Source of the DNA: Mesorhizobium_L sp035547755
GTDB taxonomy: Bacteria; Pseudomonadota; Alphaproteobacteria; Rhizobiales; Rhizobiaceae
Assembly (NCBI GenBank): GCA_035547755.1
Contig: DASZUG010000092.1
Location: forward strand, 62,001-126,000
Length of the DNA: 64,000 nucleotides
Reading direction: 5' to 3'
A program made the position numbers and the translations under genes. The notes beneath the pieces were generated by a model. That model had not been told where the DNA came from, did no database searches, and saw only the letters and a list, made by a program, of their open reading frames with translations. Below are positions 42,152 to 49,610 of this stretch, piece by piece (positions within the stretch are counted from its first letter, which is position 1; each line of letters opens with the position of its first letter).

Positions 42152-44134
42152 ATGTTCGATCCAGTGACCCTTCAGGTGCTCGCCAATCACGGCCGGGCCG
42201 CGGCGGAGAACATGGCCCGCACGCTGTTCCGGACGGCGCATTCCGCTTTCGTGAAGGAGACGCAGGATTTTACCGTCATGCTTCTCGACTCCGAAGGACG
42301 GACCTTCGCCGTGCCGCTCGATCTCGGCGCGACATGGTATCCGGGAATGCACAAGGGCCGCGCCATCGCGATGGTCAATGACTACAAGCCCGGCGACGTC
42401 GCTTTCACGAACGATCCCTACAGCGGCTTCGTCGCCACGCACGCGCCGGACACGCATCTGTGGAAGCCGGTGTTCCACGAGGGCGAAATCGTCGCCTTCA
42501 CCGGCGGGCATATCCACAATACCGACATGGGCGGCGCGGTGCCCGCATCGCTTTCCCGCTCGCTGACGGAGATCCATCAGGAGGGATTGCGCTTTCCGCC
42601 GATGAAGCTGATGAACGAAGGCGTCTTCGACGAGAACATATTGCGCATCATGGCGCTAAACGTCCGCAAGCCCGACCTCAATATCGGCGATATCAAGGCC
42701 CTGGTCGGCGCGCTCAATACCGGCGAGCGCAAGATCCTCGCCATGGTGCGCAAATTCGGTGTGGAAACATTCCGCCAGGGCGTCTCGGCGATGCTGGACT
42801 ACGCCGAGAGCCAGGCGCGCGCCGTGCTCGACCGGATTCCGGACGGCGAATATGTCTTCACCGACTATGCCGACGAGGACAGCGAGAAAGCCAATCCGTG
42901 CCGGCTGCACCTTCGCCTTCGCATTTCCGGCGATTCCGCGACGCTGGACTTCACCGGCTCCGATCCGCAGCTCGGCTCGAGTCTCAACGTGCCGACCGGC
43001 GGTGATCCGCACCACACGCTCTTTCTCGTCGGCATCTATTATGTGCTCACGACATTGAGTCCGGGCATCCTGCTCAATCAGGGCTTGACGCGCCCCTTCA
43101 CCTGCATCGCGCCGGAGGGGACCGTGCTCAACCCGGCCTTTCCGGCGGCGGTCGGCATGCGCAGCCTGACCTGCGCGCGCCTGCGTTCCGTCATCTTCGG
43201 CGCCTTCGCGCAGGCGGTGCCGGACGAGATGCCGGCCGCGCCTGCCGGCAACAACTGCATCGTCAACGTCATGACGACCGACGAGAGGCGCCGGCGCACG
43301 GTGATCGCCGCCGTCAATCCGGTGGTCGGCGGCGGCGGAGCGATGCCGCATCGCGACGGATCGAACGGTTCCGGCGCCGACGCCGCCTATCTGAAGAACA
43401 CGCCGATCGAGATCACCGAGGCGGAAACGCCCATCCAGTTCGTGCGATACGGATTACGTCCCGACAGCGGCGGCGCCGGACGCTGGCGCGGCGGGCTTGC
43501 GACCGAAATGGCGTTCCGCGTCTTTGCGCCCGACACCCGGATCACCGCGCGCAACCGCGACCGTTCCGTCTTCCGCCCGTGGGGGACGCTCGGAGGACGC
43601 GCGGCGGGGCTGTCGGACATGATCGTCAATCCCGGAACGGCCTCCGAGCGACGGCTCGGCAATATCGACATAGCGGTGCTTCAACCGGGCGATGTACTGC
43701 ATATCCACTCCGCCGGCGGCGGCGGGCGCGGCGATCCGCTCACGCGGGAGCCGTGGCGCGTCGCGCTCGATGTCGAGCGCGGCTATGTCGGCATCGATGC
43801 GGCACGCGACATTTACGGCGTCGAGATACGGGACGGGCAGTTGGACGAGGCGGCGACGGAGAAAAGACGACGGCGGGCGATGGCGAGCGGAAAGCGGCCG
43901 GCGATGTTCGACTTCGGCCCGGAACGCACCGCGTTCGAGGCGCAATGGACGCCGCGGGCCTATGACGCGCTCACCCGGATCCTACTGGCGCTTCCGATCC
44001 ACTGGCGGTTCTTCGTCAAGACGGGTCTGTTCGAGGAGCGGCGCGAAGCGGGCAGTCCCATCGACGTCGATGCGGCTTTCGCGGCGCTGCGCCGGCGCTA
44101 TCCGCAAATTCCGCAACTGGATCAGGCCGCGTGA
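42152..44134 (+). CDS. hyuB: Hydantoinase B/oxoprolinase family protein, subunit B
   Basis: A 660-residue HyuB-type subunit, about 100 residues longer than a typical 560-580. Characteristic regions: 'NHGRAAAENMARTLFRTAHS', 'LGATWYPGMHKGRAIAM', 'FTNDPYSGFVATHAPDTHLW' and the glycine-rich 'PGDVLHIHSAGGGGRGDPLT'. The extra length is a C-terminal extension after that glycine-rich end (from about residue 530), ending in a helical, charged tail. It works with HyuA in ATP-driven ring opening. The stop overlaps the GTG start of the ferredoxin-like gene (GTGA), so all four genes 40105-45848 are coupled. Confidence 0.88.
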   Translation: MFDPVTLQVLANHGRAAAENMARTLFRTAHSAFVKETQDFTVMLLDSEGRTFAVPLDLGATWYPGMHKGRAIAMVNDYKPGDVAFTNDPYSGFVATHAPDTHLWKPVFHEGEIVAFTGGHIHNTDMGGAVPASLSRSLTEIHQEGLRFPPMKLMNEGVFDENILRIMALNVRKPDLNIGDIKALVGALNTGERKILAMVRKFGVETFRQGVSAMLDYAESQARAVLDRIPDGEYVFTDYADEDSEKANPCRLHLRLRISGDSATLDFTGSDPQLGSSLNVPTGGDPHHTLFLVGIYYVLTTLSPGILLNQGLTRPFTCIAPEGTVLNPAFPAAVGMRSLTCARLRSVIFGAFAQAVPDEMPAAPAGNNCIVNVMTTDERRRRTVIAAVNPVVGGGGAMPHRDGSNGSGADAAYLKNTPIEITEAETPIQFVRYGLRPDSGGAGRWRGGLATEMAFRVFAPDTRITARNRDRSVFRPWGTLGGRAAGLSDMIVNPGTASERRLGNIDIAVLQPGDVLHIHSAGGGGRGDPLTREPWRVALDVERGYVGIDAARDIYGVEIRDGQLDEAATEKRRRRAMASGKRPAMFDFGPERTAFEAQWTPRAYDALTRILLALPIHWRFFVKTGLFEERREAGSPIDVDAAFAALRRRYPQIPQLDQAA

Positions 44135-44448
44135 GCAAGCCGCGTTTCGTGCGTGTGGCCGAGACCGGGCGTGCGCCGGTCCGCTTCCGCCTCGACGGAA
44201 GCGAAATTTCCGGTCTCGAGGGCGACAGTGTGCTGACGGCCGTGCTTACCAATGCAGGCCATGTCCGGATATCCGAGTTCTCGGCCGGTGCGCGCGCCGG
44301 CTTCTGCCTCATGGGCGCTTGCCAGGATTGCTGGATGTGGACGGACGAGGGAGATCGGCTGCGCGCCTGCACGACGCCGGTCAAGGCGGGACTTGCGCTG
44401 CGGACGACACCACCGGAGACAGGGACATGGCCGACCACAAGGTCGTGA
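44131..44448 (+). CDS. (2Fe-2S)-binding small subunit (HcnA/OoxA-N-like, Fer2_4)
   Basis: A 105-residue ferredoxin-fold protein with the cluster Cys pattern C-x4-C-x2-C in 'GFCLMGACQDCWMW' and a fourth Cys in 'DRLRACTTPVKAG'. This matches the small Fer2_4 subunit that accompanies HCN synthase, opine oxidase and proline or sarcosine dehydrogenase complexes. It would pass electrons from the flavin subunits to the quinone pool. It uses a GTG start overlapping the hyuB stop, and its own end overlaps the next gene by 22 bp, so the reading frames are tightly packed. Confidence 0.88.
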   Translation: MSKPRFVRVAETGRAPVRFRLDGSEISGLEGDSVLTAVLTNAGHVRISEFSAGARAGFCLMGACQDCWMWTDEGDRLRACTTPVKAGLALRTTPPETGTWPTTRS

Positions 44449-45848
44449 TCGTCGGTGCCGGCCCGGCCGGCATGCGGGCCGCCGAGACGCTCGTGCGTGC
44501 GGGCCTTCGCCCGATGGTCGTCGACGAGCAGCCGGCCTCGGGCGGCCAGATCTACCGCCGTCCGCCCTCCGGCTTCAAGCGAGCCGCAAAGGCGCTCTAC
44601 GGAACGGAAGCGGCGAAAGCGGAAGCGCTGCATCGCTGTTTCGACGCGCTGGCGGACAGGATCGACTACAGGCCCGATACGACCGTCTGGGGCCTGAAAG
44701 ACGACAGGCTCTTCCTTCAGAACGGAGGAGCGGTCGAGGAAGTCCGGTTCGGGCGGCTGATCCTCGCAACGGGCGCCACGGATCGTCTCCTGCCGGTGCC
44801 AGGCTGGACCCTGCCCGGCGTTTATACGCTCGGCGCGGCGCAGATCGCCCTCAAAGCGCAAGGCGTGGCGATCGGCGCTCCCGTGGTCTTCCTAGGCAGC
44901 GGCCCGCTCCTGTTCCTCGTCGCATCGCAATATGTTCGGGCCGGCGTGAAGGTCGCGGCCGTCCTCGATACGTCCCGCTTCATCGATCAGGCGCGGGCTT
45001 TGCCCTGGCTTCTGGCGCGGCCGGCATTTCTCGCCCGCGGCATCGGGCTGCAAAACGCGTTGCGTCGGGCAGGTGTGCCGATCCATGACGGCGTGCGGCC
45101 GGAAGAAATTCTTGGCGGAGCCGAGGGTGTGGTGGGCTTGCGCTGGCGAGACAGGCGCGGACGCAGCCGCGAGACGGCGGCAAGCGCTATCGGCCTCGGC
45201 TGGCATCTGCGGTCCGAAATCCAGCTGGCCGAACTCGCCGGCTGTGAAATGGCTTTCGACCCGCTGATGCGGCAATGGCGACCCGTCGCGGATCCGCTCG
45301 GCCGGTCAAGCCGTGGGAACGTCTATCTGGCGGGCGACGGCGCGCGCATTTGCGGCGCGGACGACGCGGAAATCGCAGGCCGCCTTGCGGCATCGGCGGT
45401 CCTGGAAGACATGGGCCTCACCCCTGACCGCTCCAGCATGAGGGCGTTGTTGCGACGCCATGCGCGCATGAAGCGCTTCGCGGAAGGAATCTGGCGTGCT
45501 TTCCCATGGCCGGCCGATGTCTGCGCGGCCGCAGCCGACGAAACGATCCTCTGCCGCTGCGAGGAAGTCACGACAGGCGACTTCCGCCGGACCATCGCCG
45601 AAACAGACGCTCCCGAACTCAATCGCGCCAAGGCCATCTGCCGCGTCGGCATGGGGCGATGTCAAGGAAGGTATTGTTCGTTAGCCGCTGCAGAGATCAT
45701 GGCAAGCAAGAATAATTTCCAGATTGCCAAAGCTGGTCGGCTTCGGCCTCAAGCCCCGATAAAACCGCTCCCCTCCGCGGTTCGATCGTCGACAGCACCC
45801 GATCAACCACTTCGTAGCCAGAGAACGCCTTCGCCCGAACTAGGGTAG
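44427..45848 (+). CDS. FAD/NAD(P)-binding oxidoreductase with C-terminal BFD-like [2Fe-2S] domain (HcnB/OoxA-like)
   Basis: A 473-residue flavoprotein: FAD site 'KVVIVGAGPAGMRAAETLVR', 'SGGQIYRRPPSGF', second dinucleotide region 'VVFLGSGPLLFLVASQYVRA', and 'RGNVYLAGDGARICGADDAE'. The C-terminus has a BFD-like cluster site, 'ILCRCEEVTTGDFRR' then 'CRVGMGRCQGRYCSLAAAEI'. This is the large subunit of heterotrimeric amino acid dehydrogenases such as opine oxidase. The usual end ('GRLRPQAPIKPLP') is followed by about 24 low-complexity residues. The start ATG 44427 follows AGGGAC and lies within the ferredoxin gene. The matching DAO subunit is most likely 37901-39016. Confidence 0.88.
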   Translation: MADHKVVIVGAGPAGMRAAETLVRAGLRPMVVDEQPASGGQIYRRPPSGFKRAAKALYGTEAAKAEALHRCFDALADRIDYRPDTTVWGLKDDRLFLQNGGAVEEVRFGRLILATGATDRLLPVPGWTLPGVYTLGAAQIALKAQGVAIGAPVVFLGSGPLLFLVASQYVRAGVKVAAVLDTSRFIDQARALPWLLARPAFLARGIGLQNALRRAGVPIHDGVRPEEILGGAEGVVGLRWRDRRGRSRETAASAIGLGWHLRSEIQLAELAGCEMAFDPLMRQWRPVADPLGRSSRGNVYLAGDGARICGADDAEIAGRLAASAVLEDMGLTPDRSSMRALLRRHARMKRFAEGIWRAFPWPADVCAAAADETILCRCEEVTTGDFRRTIAETDAPELNRAKAICRVGMGRCQGRYCSLAAAEIMASKNNFQIAKAGRLRPQAPIKPLPSAVRSSTAPDQPLRSQRTPSPELG

Positions 45849-46158
45849 TAAGTAAACACCATTACCGGTCAGTTACGCGATAGAAAATCAAAACCGCGCC
45901 TTTCGCCATCCCGGAAAGACGAAAGCCTTGACGGAAGTGTATCCAGCGTTTGCGAGATAATTTGCGCCTTCGGTGGGTTCGATCGTCGAGACGAGATAGC
46001 CGATGTGACGATACATGTCAGGCGGGACGAAAAGGATAGCTGAACACCCGGATGAGCATGCATCATTGATTTTCGCTTCTTTAGCTGTCATTGCCGAACT
46101 TGTTTCGTAAGAATTGGCCGGCCCTTACTGCCGAAGGTCCGAATCCGACCAAATACCC
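45849..46158. other. Intergenic region with a possible gene remnant on the minus strand
   Basis: This 310 bp lies between the dehydrogenase operon and the molybdenum hydroxylase, and its base composition looks more AT-rich than its surroundings. A 67-codon frame runs from ATG 46091 to 45888 on the minus strand. It includes 'AILFVPPDMYRHIGYLVSTI' and 'YLANAGYTSVKAFVFPGW', which look more protein-like than random shadow sequence. There is no good ribosome site, and I recognise no family. It may be the tail of a lost gene. No clear promoter or hairpin is visible. Confidence 0.3.
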
Positions 46159-48462
46159 TCAGCCCATGGCCGCCTTCACCCGTTCCGGCCGGAACGGTGT
46201 CTGGCGCAGGCGCACACCGATCGCGTCGAACACCGCGTTGCTGATGACCGCCGCCGTGGGATTGGTGGACGGTTCGCCGGCGCCGTAGGACGGGTATTGC
46301 GGCGTGTTGTTGACCAGCACGACGTCGATGCGGTCCGGAATGTCGGAGAAGCGCAGGATCGGGTAGCCCTGCCAATCGCGGCTGGTGACATGGGCGCGGT
46401 CGAACGTCACTTCCTCATGCAGCGTGCGGCTGAGGGACTGGATCACGTTGCCCTCGACCTGGTTGCGCAAGCCGTCGGGGTTCACCACCAGCCCGCAATC
46501 ATGCGCCACCACGACGCGGCCCACCTTGATCTGCCCATTTGACGGATCGACGGTCACGTCGGCGATCGTCGCCGTGCGCACGTCGTCGCGGTTCACCCAG
46601 GCGATGCCGCGGCCCTGCGCCGGCTTGCCGGCGTCTCCCGGCTTCTTGCCGCCGGCAGGCCGGCTGACCCAGCCGTATTTTTCCGCCGCCGCCTTGAGCA
46701 CGGCGATGGCCCGCGGGTCGTCGATATGCGCCAGACGGAAGGCCAGCGGATCCTGTCCGGCCGCCGCCGCCATTTCGTCGATGAAGGATTCCATGGCGAA
46801 GGTGGTCTCGAATTGCGCCGGGGACCGCAGCCAGGCGGTCAACAGGCCGACCCGCCCTTCATCATGGACGGCGACATCGGTGTTGTCGAAATTATAGACA
46901 TATTTGACGACCGGGGTCGTGCCCGTGCCGGTTTCCCCGGTGATGTCCGGTTTGCCGATCAGCGCCGTCGCGATCAGGTGCGTATCCGTGATCGTCGGCA
47001 CCCACATATGGTGGCGCCAGGCGACGGCGCGGCCGTCCTTGTCCAGCACGCCGAGCAGGTCCTGCACGATGGGCGGGCCTTTCGGCTCCCACCCGTGCTC
47101 GTCCCAGCGCATCCACTGGACGCGCACCGGCCGGCCCACTTCCTGCGACATCACCGCGGCGTCGGCCACGACATGGTCCAGCCCGTTGCGGCCATAGCCG
47201 CCGGACGCCTCGAACCAGCGCAGCTCGATATTGTCCAGCGGGATGCCGAGGACCTTCGCCATGTCGCGCCGCGTCTCATGCGGCATCTGCGTGCCCGACC
47301 AGAAAGTGGCATGGTCGCCCTTTACATCGGCGATGGCGCAGGACGGTCCGATCGAGCCGTGCATCTGGAACGGGGTCTTGTAGGTCGCCTTCAGAACCCG
47401 ACCGCCGGAATGGGAAGCCAGCGCCATCTCCACCGATCCGCTGCTGGCGATCGAACGGTTGCTTCCAGCGGTCTGGCGCAGCGTTTCCCAGATCTGGTCC
47501 ATGGGCGGCAGGCCGTTCCAGTTCGACCATTTCGCCTGGCCGTCGTCCGGGCCGGCCGGGCTCAGGGTCGAGCCGAGCTTCTGCGCCGCCTGGATCGCGC
47601 CCCATTCGGTTTCCGCGACCACGCCCAGGAAATTATCGCGCCGCACCACCTGCACGAAGCCGGGAATATCCTTCAGCCCGGTTTGGTCCACGCTCTGTAG
47701 CGTTGCCTCCACGCCATAGGGCCGCACCACGCGACCATGCAGCATGCCGTCCACCTTGACATCCTGGACGTAGGTAAACTCCCCCGTCACCTTGCCGGGG
47801 ATGTCCTTGCGCGGTACGGATTTGCCGACCACCGTGTAGGTGGCCGGGTCCTTGGTGCGCGCCTTGGGCGCCACCTTCATGGCGAAGCGTTCGCCGCTCG
47901 CCCCGATCTCCACGTTCAGGCGCTTGCCATCCACGAGCTTGCCATAGGTGATGGAACGGTCCGGAGAACCGAGCACCGTGATCATGCCATCCCTGGCGAC
48001 GAGCCGGTTGGCCGAAACGCCGAAATGCTTGCCCGCGAGATCGAGCAGCGCCTGCCGCCCCGCCGCCGCCGCATGGCGGATCTGCGGACCGGCATAGCGG
48101 ACGGTCATGCTGCCATAGCTCGGACCCTGATCCACCGTCTCCGACGTGGTGCCCATCACCACGTTCAACCGGTCGATGGGGAAATCGAGTTCCTCGGCGG
48201 CGAACTGGGCCAGCGCCGTCTGCACGCCGGTGCCGGTTTCCACCTTTCCGGTGAACAGCGTCGCGGTGTTGTCCGGATGCACCGCGAGCCAGGCATAGAG
48301 CTTGCCGGCAGGCGGCGATGCAACCGTGCTCCCCGCCGGCGCCGCGGCTGCCATGTCCGCCGGGCCGAACAGGCTGAAGGCGACGACAAGCCCACCCGAG
48401 GCCTGCAGGAATCCGCGCCGGCTTAATTGGGCGCCGCTGATGTCCGACTGGTTCCGGTTCAT
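46159..48462 (-). CDS. Xanthine dehydrogenase-family molybdopterin-binding subunit (isoquinoline 1-oxidoreductase beta-like)
   Basis: A 767-residue large subunit of a molybdenum hydroxylase. It starts with a Tat signal, 'LSRRGFLQASGGLVVAFSLF', so the enzyme is periplasmic. Moco-binding regions typical of the IorB/CoxL group are visible: 'TGKVETGTGVQTALAQFAAE', 'MHGSIGPSCAIADVKG', 'WFEASGGYGRNGLDHVVADA' and 'YGAGEPSTNPTAAVISNA'. There is no separate FAD subunit, as in IorAB and related aldehyde or N-heterocycle dehydrogenases. Start ATG 48462 follows GGGAGGG. It is 4 bp after the iron-sulphur subunit gene. Substrate: an aldehyde or N-heteroaromatic compound, not determinable here. Confidence 0.9.
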   Translation of the reverse strand: MNRNQSDISGAQLSRRGFLQASGGLVVAFSLFGPADMAAAAPAGSTVASPPAGKLYAWLAVHPDNTATLFTGKVETGTGVQTALAQFAAEELDFPIDRLNVVMGTTSETVDQGPSYGSMTVRYAGPQIRHAAAAGRQALLDLAGKHFGVSANRLVARDGMITVLGSPDRSITYGKLVDGKRLNVEIGASGERFAMKVAPKARTKDPATYTVVGKSVPRKDIPGKVTGEFTYVQDVKVDGMLHGRVVRPYGVEATLQSVDQTGLKDIPGFVQVVRRDNFLGVVAETEWGAIQAAQKLGSTLSPAGPDDGQAKWSNWNGLPPMDQIWETLRQTAGSNRSIASSGSVEMALASHSGGRVLKATYKTPFQMHGSIGPSCAIADVKGDHATFWSGTQMPHETRRDMAKVLGIPLDNIELRWFEASGGYGRNGLDHVVADAAVMSQEVGRPVRVQWMRWDEHGWEPKGPPIVQDLLGVLDKDGRAVAWRHHMWVPTITDTHLIATALIGKPDITGETGTGTTPVVKYVYNFDNTDVAVHDEGRVGLLTAWLRSPAQFETTFAMESFIDEMAAAAGQDPLAFRLAHIDDPRAIAVLKAAAEKYGWVSRPAGGKKPGDAGKPAQGRGIAWVNRDDVRTATIADVTVDPSNGQIKVGRVVVAHDCGLVVNPDGLRNQVEGNVIQSLSRTLHEEVTFDRAHVTSRDWQGYPILRFSDIPDRIDVVLVNNTPQYPSYGAGEPSTNPTAAVISNAVFDAIGVRLRQTPFRPERVKAAMG

Positions 48463-48466
48463 CGCG

Positions 48467-48934
48467 TTACCCTCCCTGCGCGGCGGCACGCTCGATGGCG
48501 CGCACGATCCGCATATGGGTGCCGCAGCGGCACAGATTGCCGTCCAGCGCCTGCTTGATGTCGTCCCGGCTCGGATGCGGCTTCTGGTCCAGCAGCGCCT
48601 TCGCCGCCATGATCATGCCGTTGATGCAATAGCCGCATTGCGCCGCCTGCTCGTCGATGAAGGCTTTCTGCAGCGGGTGTGGCTTGTCGATGGTGCCGAG
48701 CCCCTCCAGCGTCGTGATCTTGCCGCTGCCCACGGCGGAGACCGGCGTGACGCATGAGCGGATGGCGTTGCCGTCCATCACGACGGTGCAGGCGCCGCAT
48801 TCCGCCAGGCCGCAGCCGAATTTGGGGCCGTGCAGCCCGAGATTGTCGCGCAGCGCGTAGAGCAGCATGCTGTCCGGCTCGACCGAGACGGTCTTGTTGC
48901 CACCATTGATATTGAGCGTGATGTTTTGGGGCAT
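48467..48934 (-). CDS. (2Fe-2S)-binding subunit of the molybdenum hydroxylase (IorA-like)
   Basis: A 155-residue two-cluster iron-sulphur subunit. The N-terminal plant-ferredoxin-like cluster is in 'GCGLAECGACTVVMDG' with a further Cys in 'IRSC'. The C-terminal helical cluster domain has 'CGYCINGMIMAAKALL' and 'NLCRCGTHMRIV'. It has no signal peptide of its own, so it would be exported by hitch-hiking on the Tat signal of the large subunit. First gene of the pair, divergent from a cytochrome c gene at 228 bp. Confidence 0.92.
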   Translation of the reverse strand: MPQNITLNINGGNKTVSVEPDSMLLYALRDNLGLHGPKFGCGLAECGACTVVMDGNAIRSCVTPVSAVGSGKITTLEGLGTIDKPHPLQKAFIDEQAAQCGYCINGMIMAAKALLDQKPHPSRDDIKQALDGNLCRCGTHMRIVRAIERAAAQGG

Positions 48935-49162
48935 GATAAGCTCCCTCCCAGGCTATGAACCCGTCCCGGACGTCTGTTTGCGCACTATATGGCCGGCATC
49001 TGCCGCTGACAACTTCACGGTGTCGTGAGATGGGCGGAACCGCTCCCGCCTTCACGTTTGAGGCAAGTGACAGGGGGAGCCGTCTTCGTCTACCCTGCGG
49101 TTTGTCCATGGTGTGAGCCACAATGCCGACTCGCAAGCGTCCTCCAACCGAAGGAAAAAGTC

Positions 49163-49540
49163 ATGCTATCATCCCGGCTCATGATCGCGGCCGCCGGCTT
49201 CGCCGCGTTGACGATGGGAATGGCGGAAGCGGCCCCGAACGCCCAGCAGGGGAAACAGGTCTTCGCCCAATGCGCGGGCTGCCATTCCCTCGAGGCCGGC
49301 AAGAACGGCGTCGGCCCGAGCCTGCATGGCCTGATGGGCCGCAAGGCCGGCACCGTGGCGGGCTTCAATTACTCGCCGGCGATGAAGAAGGCGAACATCA
49401 CCTGGGACGAGGATAGCCTCGGAAAATTCCTCTCCAATCCGCAGAAGTTCGTGCCAGGCAACAGGATGATGATCCCCGGCGTCTCGAGCGAGGCACAGCG
49501 CGACAACCTGATCGCCTACCTCCAGCAGGCGACCAAATGA
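49163..49540 (+). CDS. Small class I cytochrome c (c2/c550-like), periplasmic
   Basis: A 125-residue protein: Sec signal 'MIAAAGFAALTMGMAEA', then heme attachment 'CAGCH' (about residue 35) and Met ligand region 'FVPGNRMMIPGV'. The sequence 'GPSLHGLMGRKAGTVAGFNY' is typical of cytochrome c2-type electron carriers. Start ATG 49163 follows GAAGGAAAAAG. It is transcribed away from the IorAB-like genes across a 228-bp region. It could carry electrons from that periplasmic molybdenum enzyme to a terminal oxidase; this is inferred from position. Confidence 0.9.
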   Translation: MLSSRLMIAAAGFAALTMGMAEAAPNAQQGKQVFAQCAGCHSLEAGKNGVGPSLHGLMGRKAGTVAGFNYSPAMKKANITWDEDSLGKFLSNPQKFVPGNRMMIPGVSSEAQRDNLIAYLQQATK

Positions 49541-49610
49541 ACATCCGGTGCACGGAGATTGTGGCGTGGGCGTGCCGGTGCGATTGCTGATATGACCGGT
49601 CCTGCTCTCG

